From assembly GCF_000317025.1 (NCBI RefSeq), contig NC_019689.1, forward strand, positions 4,232,024 through 4,296,023: 64,000 nucleotides of DNA, read 5' to 3'. Origin of the DNA: Pleurocapsa sp. PCC 7327 (GTDB taxonomy: Bacteria > Cyanobacteriota > Cyanobacteriia > Cyanobacteriales > Microcystaceae). Positions 17,902 through 28,152 of this stretch are shown here, piece by piece (within the stretch, counting starts at the first letter, position 1; every line of letters starts with the position of its first letter). The notes under the pieces were generated by a model. It saw only the letters and a list, made by a program, of their open reading frames with translations. It did no database searches and was not told the origin of the DNA. Made by a program: the position numbers and the translations under genes.

Positions 17902-19575
17902 CTACTTCTGCCACGGTGCTTTGATGTATTTCCAAGCTTGACCGTTGACGCGCAGATCGACATCTTTTGCAAAGTTAACTGCGCCTCGGAAACCAGCAAA
18001 GGGTCCGCCGTAGTCGTAGCTGTGCAACTGTTTGCAAGGGATACCAAACTTCTCGATGATGTATTTGTCTTTAATCCCAGAACCGATGAGATCGGGTTTA
18101 AAGCGTTTAATCAATACATCGAGTTCGTGGTGAGAGATATTGTCTACCAGTAAGGCATCTTCACCCATGTCTGGCATCATCCCTTCGTAATCCCCAATCA
18201 CTTTTTCTTCCCGCAACTGTTCTAGGACTTCTGGGGGACGAGTGGGATTGTACCGTTCGGGGTCGGGTTCGACTTCTAATTCTTCGATGTTGCGGCTGTC
18301 GGCATCAACCCTAATTTTGGGCAATGCCTGCCGTCCTTCGTAGTCGTCGCGGTGAGCGAACTCATATCCTGCTACAATCGTCTTCATACCAAGATCGGCA
18401 AACAATTCTTGGTAGTGGTGGGCGCGAGAACCACCAACAAATAGGAACACAGTTTTACCTTCCAAGCGCTTGCGATACTCGGCAAGTTGTGCCTCGGCAA
18501 GCGTTATTTCTTCAGCGAGTACTTCTTCTACCCGTGCGGTGAGTTCTGGGTTATCAAAGAAGCGAGCAACTTTACGGATGCTCTTAGCGAATGCATGGAT
18601 GCCAATGAAGTTGACTTTAATCCAAGGAACTCCATATTTAGTCTCCATCATTGTCGCCATATAGTTGATGGAACGGTGGCACATGACTAAGTTAACTTTC
18701 GCCAGGTGCGCCTTAGTTGCTGCATCATAAGTACCGTCGCCACTAAAAGTCGCTACGGTTTTAATGCCGCATTTTTCGAGAACTCTCTCGATTTCCCAAG
18801 CATCGCCGCCGATGTTGTATTCTCCCATCAGGTTGACGGTGAAGCCCTCGATTTCTTCGGTTTCTGTATCCGTACCAATCCAGTGTTTGAAGAAACCGTT
18901 GTTGGCGATGTGGTGTCCTGCCGATTGGCTGACTCCTTTGTAGCCTTCGCAGTTAAAAGCAACTACGGGAAGTCCCAGTTCCTCGGTTAACTCTTTCGCT
19001 GCACCTTGAATGTCGTCGCCAATTAAACCTACTGGACAGGTAGCGTGAATGGTAATAGATTTTGGCTTGGGATCGAAAGTATTGTATGCTTCGCGAACAG
19101 CTGTTTTGAGTTTATTGATGCCGCCAAAGACGATATCCTCTTCCTGCAAGTCGGTGGAGAAGCTATAGTTAATCCAATTTCGACCGTCTTCGCGGGTTTT
19201 ATATTGGTTGCGTCGCGTCATCCAGGCATAGTAAGAACAGCCAATGGGTCCGTGAACGATGTGGATGCAATCGCCAAAGGGTCCGACGACCACCCCTTTA
19301 CAACCTGCATAAGCGCAACCCCTCTGGGTGATGATGCCAGGAGTCGTTCTTTCGTTGGCGGCGATTTCTTGGTCTATTTCTTCGGGATTGCGAATGATGA
19401 TGTGTTTGCTGCGTTTTTTAGCCACTTTGGCGGGGTAAGCTTCGAGAATTTCTTCAACTGTTTCCCGTGTCTCCTCTTTACTAATCGGAGATCTGGAGAG
19501 CATTACTTCTTCTTTTGCTTGCGCCGCCTGAACTTCTACATCGGTTTTAGGCGCTAAAAATGTGTTGTCTGTCAT
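17902..19575 (-). CDS. nifD: Nitrogenase MoFe protein alpha subunit NifD (anaerobe-type)
   Basis: A 557-residue alpha chain of dinitrogenase. P-cluster cysteines are at 87 (QRGCAYAGCKG), 113 (GPIGCSYYAW) and 180 (HATCPVGLIGDD). FeMo-co ligands are Cys299 (NLVMCHRSINYM) and His518 (KQLHSYDYGGPF), with the catalytically important histidine in SQSAGHHIANN. Residues of about 425-480 form an extra segment (EVEPDPERYNPTRPPEVLEQ and following) that matches the insertion known from the Clostridium pasteurianum type and absent in ordinary cyanobacterial NifD. The N-terminal ~35 residues look unusual and poorly conserved. All key residues are intact. Confidence 0.97.
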   Translation of the reverse strand: MTDNTFLAPKTDVEVQAAQAKEEVMLSRSPISKEETRETVEEILEAYPAKVAKKRSKHIIIRNPEEIDQEIAANERTTPGIITQRGCAYAGCKGVVVGPFGDCIHIVHGPIGCSYYAWMTRRNQYKTREDGRNWINYSFSTDLQEEDIVFGGINKLKTAVREAYNTFDPKPKSITIHATCPVGLIGDDIQGAAKELTEELGLPVVAFNCEGYKGVSQSAGHHIANNGFFKHWIGTDTETEEIEGFTVNLMGEYNIGGDAWEIERVLEKCGIKTVATFSGDGTYDAATKAHLAKVNLVMCHRSINYMATMMETKYGVPWIKVNFIGIHAFAKSIRKVARFFDNPELTARVEEVLAEEITLAEAQLAEYRKRLEGKTVFLFVGGSRAHHYQELFADLGMKTIVAGYEFAHRDDYEGRQALPKIRVDADSRNIEELEVEPDPERYNPTRPPEVLEQLREEKVIGDYEGMMPDMGEDALLVDNISHHELDVLIKRFKPDLIGSGIKDKYIIEKFGIPCKQLHSYDYGGPFAGFRGAVNFAKDVDLRVNGQAWKYIKAPWQK

Positions 19576-19684
19576 AATATTTTCTCCTCTGTTTCAGTTA
19601 CCAGTTATTTGTCATTTGTCCTTTGTCACTTGTTCTTTGTACTAATGACTAATGACAAAGGACAATCTTCACTGGTTACTGTAA

Positions 19685-20080
19685 TTAGCCAGTCATTTCA
19701 TCAACAGCGATCGCGCCAGCGATACCATTGCTTACCCGAACGGCTTCTTCTACTGGCATAACGAAGATCTTACCGTCTCCAGGATTGCCTGTTTGGTTGG
19801 CGGCGATTAAGGTTTCAAGAACTTTTGCTACTTTGTCGTCGGGAACGACTACGCTAATCAAACGCTTAGCAAGCAACTGAGGTCCACGAGCAAGTATCGA
19901 CAATACATCGCTGCTATCTTCTGGGTGTTCGTTGAGATTAGCGCACAGTTGAAAGTCAACAGCTTGCTTTCCTCGACCGACGACTTTAATGGCATTGAAG
20001 GCGGGAAAACCTGCTGCTACTAATGCTTCTTTTGTCGGGGTAATTTTGTTGGGCCTGATAACTGCCATCACTTCTTTCAT
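19685..20080 (-). CDS. nifI2: PII-like nitrogen regulator NifI2
   Basis: A 131-residue PII-family protein starting MKEVMAVIRPNKITPTKEAL. The PII core is visible: VVGRGKQAVDF before the T-loop, and NPGDGKIFVMPVEEAVRVSNG at the C-terminal nucleotide-binding region. The T-loop is long and divergent, as in NifI2 and not GlnB. With NifI1 it forms a heteromeric complex that, in methanogens, binds dinitrogenase directly and blocks it when ammonium is present, with 2-oxoglutarate and ATP relieving the block. Position between nifI1 and nifD is diagnostic. Ribosome site GAGGAG. Confidence 0.93.
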   Translation of the reverse strand: MKEVMAVIRPNKITPTKEALVAAGFPAFNAIKVVGRGKQAVDFQLCANLNEHPEDSSDVLSILARGPQLLAKRLISVVVPDDKVAKVLETLIAANQTGNPGDGKIFVMPVEEAVRVSNGIAGAIAVDEMTG

Positions 20081-20184
20081 GACACATCTCCTCGCTAAAT
20101 TCAGTTCTTAGTGATGTATTGGTCATTTGTCAGTTGTCTTCTGTCGATCGTTTGGCAAATGACCAACGATGCGCGAAAAAAGGA

Positions 20185-20550
20185 TTAGACTTTGGCTAAT
20201 GGTTTAGTCGGGGGAGCGGCGGCATATTCTTGTTTCCCAGAGCTAACTGTATAGACTTCTTCGACTGGGGTAACAAAAATCTTGCCGTCTCCAGGTGCCC
20301 CTGTGTCCCCAGTGCGGGCACTTGCCAAGATGGTTTGGATGACGAAGCGTTTTTCTGAGTTGGGGACGACTACCATTAAGCAAACCTTGGGCAGTTCGTC
20401 GTAAACGACATTGCCGATTTTGAGACCCCCTTGTTTACCTCGACCGTAAACGTCAATTTTGGTAACTGCTGGATATCCTGCATCCAAAAGCGCCTGCATG
20501 ACTTCGGCACATTTTTCAGGTCGAATAATCGCTCTGACCATAAGAGTCAT
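20185..20550 (-). CDS. nifI1: PII-like nitrogen regulator NifI1
   Basis: A 121-residue PII-family protein, starting MTLMVRAIIRPEKCAEVMQA. VYGRGKQGGLKIGNVVYDEL carries the shortened T-loop of NifI1, and APGDGKIFVTPVEEVYTVSSG the C-terminal ligand-binding loop. The tail EYAAAPPTKPLAKV is extended. It sits directly after nifH, 73 bp away. It is the partner of NifI2 in ammonium-dependent switch-off of nitrogenase. Ordinary cyanobacterial nif clusters do not contain nifI genes; these organisms normally use a single glnB elsewhere. Confidence 0.93.
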   Translation of the reverse strand: MTLMVRAIIRPEKCAEVMQALLDAGYPAVTKIDVYGRGKQGGLKIGNVVYDELPKVCLMVVVPNSEKRFVIQTILASARTGDTGAPGDGKIFVTPVEEVYTVSSGKQEYAAAPPTKPLAKV

Positions 20551-20623
20551 GGTAGTTTATCTCCATTTCATTAAGGGGGATGAGAGATGACAAACTCTCT
20601 TAGTTCTTAGTTTTCCGTCGCCA

Positions 20624-22055
<1,432 letters not shown>

Positions 22056-22952
22056 TTACAAAATAGCTTCAACTACGAGATCGGGAGAAACTCTTTCTTG
22101 CAACTTTGCTTCAATTCCCATTTTGAGAGTAGCAGTCACGCTCGGACAACCATCGCAAGCACCTTTTAGCATTACTAGCACTCGGTTTCCTTCAACGTCG
22201 TACAATTCTACATCTCCACCATCTGTAGCAAGAAACGGACGCACTTCTTTATCGAGAATTTCTTGGATGAGAGATATCTTTTGCAAATTAGTTAGAGGGA
22301 CAGATGCAGAGGCTTTGGAGAGAGAAGGAGAGCGAGTGAAACTAGCTTCTATTTGTTGTGTCTGTTCGTTAACTTCTGCTAGTAGATCGTCTATATCTGC
22401 TAAACAGGAACCGCATCCGCCACCTGCTTTGATGTAGTTGGTGACTTCTTCGGCAGTGGTCAGGTGATTTTCTCGAATGACTCGTTTGATTTGACCTTGA
22501 CTAACGGCAAAGCATTTACATACTAAGGAACTGTCATCATCTTCGTCTTGTCTGATGGAAACACCTTTGTAGTTGGCAATGGCAGCTTCTAGTGCTTCTT
22601 GTCCCATGACGGAACAATGCATCTTTTCCTGGGGCAAACCGTCTAGATAGTTAGCAATGTCGCGGTTGCTAATTTTAAGGGCATCATCTACCTTCATTCC
22701 CTTAACTAAATCGGTGAGTGCAGAGGACGATGCGATCGCGCTGGCACAGCCAAAGGTCTGAAAGCGAGCATCTAGAATAGTGTCAGTTTCTCGATCTATT
22801 TTCAGATATAGTCTTAAAGCATCTCCACAAGCAACACTCCCCACCTCGCCTATCGCGATCGTTTCTCCCGCTTTGCATTCATCAGGCGCGATCGCTCCGA
22901 TGTTATGGGGATGATAAAATAGATTCATTACTTTTTCGCTATAATCCCACAT
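22056..22952 (-). CDS. nifU: Nitrogenase Fe-S scaffold protein NifU
   Basis: A 298-residue three-domain scaffold that assembles Fe-S clusters for nitrogenase proteins. The IscU-like N-terminal domain has Cys42 (GSVACGDALRL), Cys69 (TFGCASAIA) and a third cysteine in EKMHCSVMG. The central [2Fe-2S] domain has VCKCF and GGGCGSC. The C-terminal Nfu domain has the CXXC motif in KGACDGCPSVT. The start MWDYSEKVMNLFYHP fits NifU of cyanobacteria and proteobacteria; no good Shine-Dalgarno is visible. It follows nifS by about 100 bp of repeat DNA. Its sulfur comes from NifS. Confidence 0.96.
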   Translation of the reverse strand: MWDYSEKVMNLFYHPHNIGAIAPDECKAGETIAIGEVGSVACGDALRLYLKIDRETDTILDARFQTFGCASAIASSSALTDLVKGMKVDDALKISNRDIANYLDGLPQEKMHCSVMGQEALEAAIANYKGVSIRQDEDDDSSLVCKCFAVSQGQIKRVIRENHLTTAEEVTNYIKAGGGCGSCLADIDDLLAEVNEQTQQIEASFTRSPSLSKASASVPLTNLQKISLIQEILDKEVRPFLATDGGDVELYDVEGNRVLVMLKGACDGCPSVTATLKMGIEAKLQERVSPDLVVEAIL

Positions 22953-22974
22953 TTTTTCAGTTACCAGTCCCCTT

Positions 22975-23064
22975 AAGTAGTGCGAGCGTCTCGCTCGCGT
23001 GTGCAGAATACCTGTTGTGCGGGAGGATATCCCATTGGCGGGCAGGATGCCCGCACTACATTTT
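22975..23064. repeat. Palindromic repeat between nifS and nifU
   Basis: The spacer begins with GTAGTGCGAGCGTCTCGCTC and ends with GGGCAGGATGCCCGCACTAC, giving outer arms GTAGTGCG/CGCACTAC plus two inner hairpins (GCGAGC/GCTCGC and GCGGGCA/TGCCCGC). A related copy lies between nifN and nifB at about 11770. The end of nifS partly overlaps it. Confidence 0.75.
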
Positions 23065-24297
23065 TGTGACCAACTGTTCGTTGCTCACTGATTTCAGCCA
23101 GCCTTTTTCTTCATCTTTCTCGCCCTTAAAAGGTGAAATAGAGCGCAGGCGTTCTACAATTGTTGGCATGACTTCCAACACTCTCTCGATCTGTTCTCCA
23201 CTGTTGTAACGGGAGAGGCTAAAGCGGAGCGAACCGTGGAGAAGGGTGTAAGGCAGTCCCATTGCACGCAAGACGTGGGAGGGTTCCAAGGAACCGGAAG
23301 TACAGGCGGAACCGGAAGAGGCGCAAATGCCTTCGCGATCGAGCATTAACAGTAGCGCTTCGCCTTCGACGTATTTGAAACCAATATTAGTAGTATTAGG
23401 CAAGCGTTTACTGTGATGACCGTTGAGTTGACAGTCGGGGATGGTAGTCAGTAGTCCTTGTTCGAGGCGATCGCGCAATGCTCTAACTCTGGTACTTTCT
23501 TCTTTTAGATGCGCGATCGCCAGTTCTGCGGCTTTCCCCATCCCAACGATACCAGGGACATTTTCCGTTCCACCTCTTCGTCTTCGTTCCTGGTGTCCGC
23601 CTATCAGGAAAGGACGGAAGCGAACGCCTTTACGGATATAAAGAGCGCCAATTCCCTTGGGAGCATTAAATTTATGACCGGACATCACCAAGAAATCGAC
23701 GGTACTATCTTTCATGTTTAAAGGAATTTTTCCAACTCCTTGCACCGCATCGACGTGGAATAAAATGCCTCGCTCTTTTACGATATGTCCGATGCGCTCG
23801 ATGGGGAAAATGTTGCCCGTTTCATTGTTAGCGCACATAATTGAAACGAGGGCAGTATTATCGTTGAGCGAGGCTCTTAGCTCGTTTAAGTTGAGTTGAC
23901 CTTTGCGATCTACTGAAAGATATGTAACGCTGTAACCTTCTTGTTCCAGCTTTTTGCAAAGATTAAGAACTGCCGGATGTTCTACTTGAGTCGTAACGAT
24001 GTGGCGCTTATCCGGCAGTGCTGCCAATGCAGCGCGAATGGCAGCGTTATCCCCTTCACTTCCACAGCTTGTAAAAACGATTTCAGTCGCTTCTGCGCCA
24101 ATTAATGCTGCTACCTTTTCCCTTGCTTCTTTAACCTGCCTACTAACCTGTCCGCCAAAGGCATGCATGCTCGAGGGGTTGCCATAGTAATTTTTTAGGT
24201 AGGGAAGCATTGCTTCTATAACTTCCTCAGCTACTTGAGTTGTGGCATTGTTATCGAGATAGATGACAGGTGGGGTATGGTCTTCGATCGCACTCAT
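23056..24297 (-). CDS. nifS: Cysteine desulfurase NifS
   Basis: A 413-residue PLP-dependent cysteine desulfurase supplying sulfur to NifU. The PLP lysine is in VMSGHKFNAPKGIGALY (about residue 205) and the catalytic cysteine is in SSGSACTSGSLEPSHVL (about residue 328). The N-terminus has VIYLDNNATTQ. The first four bases overlap the end of the NifX-like gene (ATGA at 24294-24297), so translation is probably coupled. The last ~25 residues (ISPFKGEKDEEKGWLKSVSN onwards) look like read-through into repeat sequence. Confidence 0.95.
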   Translation of the reverse strand: MSAIEDHTPPVIYLDNNATTQVAEEVIEAMLPYLKNYYGNPSSMHAFGGQVSRQVKEAREKVAALIGAEATEIVFTSCGSEGDNAAIRAALAALPDKRHIVTTQVEHPAVLNLCKKLEQEGYSVTYLSVDRKGQLNLNELRASLNDNTALVSIMCANNETGNIFPIERIGHIVKERGILFHVDAVQGVGKIPLNMKDSTVDFLVMSGHKFNAPKGIGALYIRKGVRFRPFLIGGHQERRRRGGTENVPGIVGMGKAAELAIAHLKEESTRVRALRDRLEQGLLTTIPDCQLNGHHSKRLPNTTNIGFKYVEGEALLLMLDREGICASSGSACTSGSLEPSHVLRAMGLPYTLLHGSLRFSLSRYNSGEQIERVLEVMPTIVERLRSISPFKGEKDEEKGWLKSVSNEQLVTKM

Positions 24298-24677
24298 ACT
24301 TGCACCTCCTGTATTGGTGTGGATGAATTAATTTCATGCCATTGCTCGTAGAAGTCGAGAACAGCGGTTTCTATTGCGTCATAGACTTGAACGGCTTCAA
24401 TTCCTGCTGTCCGCAAGCGCTCTTCGGCTCCAGCACCGATTTTTAAGACCAGAACTGCCGTACAATCAGAGAGCTTTTGCAAGATGTCGTCCATAGCGCT
24501 TTGTTCGCCATAGCCGCCTTTACAGTAGGGAATGACCTGGCGAGTTTCGAGGAAGGTAGCTTGTGCGTCATTTACCTCATAAATTTGAAATTCCTTGGCG
24601 TGACCGAAGTGTTCGTTGACGATTCCTCCGCCTTTGGTAGCAACAGCTACTCGAATTGAATTCCGGACAGTAATCAT
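24294..24677 (-). CDS. NifX/NifY-family cofactor-binding protein
   Basis: A 127-residue protein of the dinitrogenase iron-molybdenum cofactor-binding family. IRVAVATKGGGIVNEHFGHAK matches the start of NifX and of the C-terminal domain of NifB, with VNEHFGHA as the conserved histidine segment. It probably binds or carries NifB-co or FeMo-co precursors. It is the first gene of the nifX-nifS-nifU unit and overlaps nifS by 4 bp. It could equally be called NifB-like accessory protein; I do not assign it firmly to NifX. Confidence 0.85.
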   Translation of the reverse strand: MITVRNSIRVAVATKGGGIVNEHFGHAKEFQIYEVNDAQATFLETRQVIPYCKGGYGEQSAMDDILQKLSDCTAVLVLKIGAGAEERLRTAGIEAVQVYDAIETAVLDFYEQWHEINSSTPIQEVQV

Positions 24678-25626
24678 TTTTCTAGCTATTTAGCATGAAT
24701 GTAATTCTCTTGTTGGCTCTTGTCGCACTTGTGTTTAATTTTGCGTTCCAGGTACGGAGATTGGGATGCGAGATTAAGAGTCTTGAGCTTTAACTAAATT
24801 AAAAAGAACCGAAAGTAGAAAAGTAGAGAAGGTGTACTTTTGCCAGTAGACTTTCTTTTGAAGTTCTAGAGAGTTTATGTGGCTCGTGTCTTTTGATAAG
24901 TATTCGGCTGCTTTAGTTGCAATCGTACAATAACCTCTGTTCGACCAGTCTCTTGATTTTGTATAAGTTTTATCTAAATAATATTTTTTTAATATTTGTT
25001 GAGCTTATGTTTTAACGATCGATCTATTAATTTACGAACTTTCTATCAACTCGATGTTTCTTTTGAGATTTATTGCAGATTTTTTTTTGCCTGGGGGGTA
25101 CGGGGATAGTTTAGATAGGCATAAAACCTTCCAGATCTCTTTCAAAGCCTTTAAGATCGGGTTTTGCCATTAATTATTGCCTGCTCGGTCTTGAGTACAA
25201 ATAATTTGTTACAGCGATCGCTTTAAAAATTAAATATTACGAAAATATTTCTCTGAATTCTAAATTAAATGAAGCTTTAGAAAAAAATTTAAAATTTATA
25301 TTGCAAAAAATTAACGCGATCGCGAAAATATAGATTTTGCTGAATTAGAAATATATATGAATCTCAATTTAGCTCTTAGACAAAGTTGAATTCTGTATTA
25401 AAGCTAACATTATTTCTATGATGCATTTTTAAATGTAATTTGTGCATCGAGAAGTATAATTTTGTTTGATAGAGTATTTTTACTCAGTAGATTTAGAATC
25501 TTCTGGGTAGATTTACACTGTTAGAAAAAATACTTTTTAGATTAAAATAAAATTAAAAATAATAGCTCTACATCTTAATGAATCGAAAGAAGTAGTAGTA
25601 ATTAGCTAAAAGTAGAGAAAAACCTC
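24678..25626. promoter_or_regulatory. Divergent promoter region upstream of the nifX-like gene
   Basis: About 950 bp, very AT-rich, between the leftward nif unit and the rightward Zn-ribbon gene. It should contain promoters for both. A GTA-N9-TAC match (GTAGAGAAGGTGTAC) near 24822-24836 is one base too long for the NtcA consensus. No ORF, tRNA or clear terminator seen. Confidence 0.45.
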
Positions 25627-25929
25627 ATGAAGATTCAAATAGAAAGTAATGACTTCGAGGAAAAATCTTATTGCCACTTATGCGGTAGTATCTTTTATCC
25701 CACCGAGGTCATAGCAAGAGCTTATAGGGATTCCGGCGAATACATAAGCGATGTTTGTCCCCAGTGTATCGCTGCCGAACCAGAGGGAATGCGTCTGAGA
25801 ATGCGCCGACGTGCTGAAACTATGAAAGCGATCGCATCCGAACTCGAACGAATGACGAGAGACGAGATTGAATCTCCCAGCCTCGACCATTTCAGGGTTG
25901 CCAATCAAATTGCTAAGGCAATGCAGTAG
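25627..25929 (+). CDS. Small zinc-ribbon-like protein of unknown function
   Basis: A 100-residue protein with two CXXC pairs: CHLC at residues 16-19 and CPQC at about 44-47, spaced like a zinc ribbon. The second half is basic and helical (EGMRLRMRRRAETMKAIASE). It could be a small DNA- or protein-binding factor. It is divergent from the nifX-like gene across about 950 bp. Its KAIASELER segment is echoed downstream by two DNA fragments around 26024-26050 and 26287-26310. I do not recognise a named family. Confidence 0.65.
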   Translation: MKIQIESNDFEEKSYCHLCGSIFYPTEVIARAYRDSGEYISDVCPQCIAAEPEGMRLRMRRRAETMKAIASELERMTRDEIESPSLDHFRVANQIAKAMQ

Positions 25930-26187
25930 GTTTGAGCTATTAATTAATAAATATATCTTATTGTTTAATATCGGAGCGAACAGCCCGAAAATCTATGAAG
26001 AACCAGTTCCGCTTCCGAAGATAAAGCGATTGCATCCGAACTCGAAGGTAAACGTTAATGCAATAAATTTATAACTTTTGGATAATAGGCGGCATCTCAA
26101 ACTTTTGAGCGATGCTAGATATTTTGACTCGTGCGACGTTAATAAAATAGTCATCGCTTAATAATAGTAAAGCATAGGGAAAAAACG

Positions 26188-26334
26188 ATGCCGGATGAAA
26201 TATTAAGAAAAAACCTTCCAGAAAATGCTCTCATTAGTATTGTCTGCGATCGCAAAGTGGATGCGAATCCAAAGAACTATCTAAACGCGATCGCATCCCA
26301 ACTCGAACGACAACAACACCTTCTCACAATTTGA
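26188..26334 (+). CDS. Possible small protein, 48 residues
   Basis: ATG at 26188 opens a 48-codon frame, MPDEILRKNLPENALISIVC onwards, ending TGA at 26334. It ends in NAIASQLERQQ, which resembles the AIASELERM segment of the Zn-ribbon protein at 25627. A second relic of the same segment (GATTGCATCCGAACTCGAAG) lies at 26031-26050. This suggests a duplicated and decaying gene family. A weak GGGA lies upstream of the start. It overlaps the end of the convergent DOMON-like gene by 11 bp. Confidence 0.35.
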   Translation: MPDEILRKNLPENALISIVCDRKVDANPKNYLNAIASQLERQQHLLTI

Positions 26335-26860
26335 TAATAAAACTGTCTCGCCGATGAAAGTCTGCTTGCGAACCGCGATGACTCAACGCCCAGTAAGTAA
26401 CATCCTCGTCTTTAGATTTGACGACGGCAGTAACGGCAACGTCTAGGGTTCGATCGGCTAGGATACACTCATTCAAATCGAGTTCTAAAGTCAGCAGCAA
26501 AGCACTCGCTTGACGCTGGACGCTAAACGGCAGAGACGCAATGGCAAGTTCCTCTTGCATCCCTTGCCGATAATCGTCAAAGCAATAAACATTCCAATGT
26601 CCTGCTGGCGAAAGGTTAAACTCCCAATAACGGGTTGAATTCTCAATGCCAAGGAAGAACTCGAAACAAGTTTCTTGCCAAAGTTCGTGCTTGCGGGCTG
26701 GCAAATCCGCGATCGCGGGAATGATAATTTTGGCTAAATCGCCGAGAAGTGCATAGCGAACGGTCAATCTATTCGCATTTCGGGCAATGCTGCCGTTAAT
26801 CTTTAAATCGGGCAGCGGGTTTAAGCCAAATGGCTGCAAGGAAAAACTTTGCTCGTTCAT
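26324..26860 (-). CDS. DOMON-like domain protein
   Basis: A 178-residue protein with a beta-sandwich pattern. LWQETCFEFFLGIENSTRYW and EFNLSPAGHWNVYCFDDYR match the DOMON-like family common in cyanobacteria, and YWALSHRGSQADFHRRDSFI closes the domain. DOMON relatives bind haem or sugars, but no haem-binding Met/His pair can be assigned here. It overlaps the preceding kinase-like gene by 4 bp (ATGA at 26857-26860), so the two are translationally coupled and may act together, perhaps in sugar handling. Confidence 0.8.
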   Translation of the reverse strand: MNEQSFSLQPFGLNPLPDLKINGSIARNANRLTVRYALLGDLAKIIIPAIADLPARKHELWQETCFEFFLGIENSTRYWEFNLSPAGHWNVYCFDDYRQGMQEELAIASLPFSVQRQASALLLTLELDLNECILADRTLDVAVTAVVKSKDEDVTYWALSHRGSQADFHRRDSFIIKL

Positions 26861-27972
26861 CGCGTTGCCTGAATAATGTTGCCAATGGTGGCTTCCTGAG
26901 ATTCGATACTCTCGGTGAGCTTAAATTGTACGAGTGCCCTAGCAAGATTGTGTTCTGGATACTTAACCTTAAAGTAGACATTCCCTTCTAAATAATCGGT
27001 GAAAAATCTCAGCCCTAACTCGAAAGCAATCAGGCGAATTGCGTCGTACAGATATTCATAGTCATTTTCGGTGAGGAAATCTTTTGCCACGGAGAGATAG
27101 CCTTGCAGGATGGACTGGCAAATGTCGGTGTCGAAACGCACCATCTCCCACTGTTCGGTTTCTTCTCCTAAAGGGTTGCAGCCCGATCGCAAGCAATCTC
27201 CGATATCATAATGAACTAAGCCAGGTTTAACGGTGTCGAGGTCGATCAGACTAATGGCATGCCCGGTGGTAGTGTCGATCATGACATTGTTAACCTTCGG
27301 GTCGCCATGGATGGGACGCAGGCGCAGATGTCCTTTCGCTTGGGCATTTTCGAGGACGTGCGCCCAAGCTTTGCGATCGCGAACAAACTGCAAACAATAC
27401 TCCACTTCTCTAGGTTGATTCGCGCTGGTTTGTGGAGACCTTACATGTAAAGTCTCGACCTTTTCATAATGCTGAAGGTAGCGCGATGTAATGTGAAACC
27501 CTTCTAATGTGTCAACCAATTTTTCGATGGGCAAATCGCCGATCAGGTTATGAAATGTAGCGAGTGCATAGCCGACTTCGCGGGCGTGTTTGCTATCTTT
27601 AATGGTGTCAAAAGACTGCGCAGCTTCAATAAAACTAATTGCCCGCCAGAACGATCCCTTAGAATCAATCCAGTAATCTTGAGCATCCTGCGTCAGGAGG
27701 ACTCGCGGCACCTCCCAGCGTCGTCCGCCGCCGAGAGGGGCGCGTTGCAAGCGATCGCGAACATGCTGGGTAAAGGTACTCATGTTCTGCATAACGAGTT
27801 CTGGTTGACGAAACACTTGCGTGTTGATGCGTTGCAGGATAAAGTGTTTTTCTTGTGGGGAATCTAGGATTACCAAAAAAGTGCTATTGATATTGCCATG
27901 CCCAAATTCCTGGATATCGATAACTTTCCCCTGCGGCTTGAATCGATTTGCAATGTCAATAAGATTATTCAA
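26857..27972 (-). CDS. Aminoglycoside phosphotransferase-fold kinase (NahK-like)
   Basis: A 371-residue small-molecule kinase. The ATP-binding start is FGHGNINSTFLV with the lysine in EKHFILQRIN. The catalytic loop is IHGDPKVNNVMID, with the metal-binding motif ISLIDLDTVKPGLVHYDIGD. The same layout occurs in N-acetylhexosamine 1-kinases and homoserine kinase-like proteins, so a sugar is the likely substrate, although this is inferred. It overlaps the DOMON-like gene by 4 bp. Confidence 0.82.
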   Translation of the reverse strand: MNNLIDIANRFKPQGKVIDIQEFGHGNINSTFLVILDSPQEKHFILQRINTQVFRQPELVMQNMSTFTQHVRDRLQRAPLGGGRRWEVPRVLLTQDAQDYWIDSKGSFWRAISFIEAAQSFDTIKDSKHAREVGYALATFHNLIGDLPIEKLVDTLEGFHITSRYLQHYEKVETLHVRSPQTSANQPREVEYCLQFVRDRKAWAHVLENAQAKGHLRLRPIHGDPKVNNVMIDTTTGHAISLIDLDTVKPGLVHYDIGDCLRSGCNPLGEETEQWEMVRFDTDICQSILQGYLSVAKDFLTENDYEYLYDAIRLIAFELGLRFFTDYLEGNVYFKVKYPEHNLARALVQFKLTESIESQEATIGNIIQATR

Positions 27973-28152
27973 GGTTTTGCCCGTTGGATTGAGATACTGG
28001 AAGAATTATAGAAAAATTTTTTGTATAACACCTCTAGATGGATGATTAAGCAGAAAGTTCCGGTTCATTTCCCGGCTTGCGATCGCATACTTGGAAGGTT
28101 AACTCGTTATTTGGTATTATCTCAGTGCCGAACTTGACTGGCTTAAAAACTA

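Noticed and set aside
24822-24836. NtcA binding site upstream of the nifX-like gene
   Set aside because: The spacing is GTA-N9-TAC, one base longer than the consensus N8, and no suitably placed -10 box is clear.
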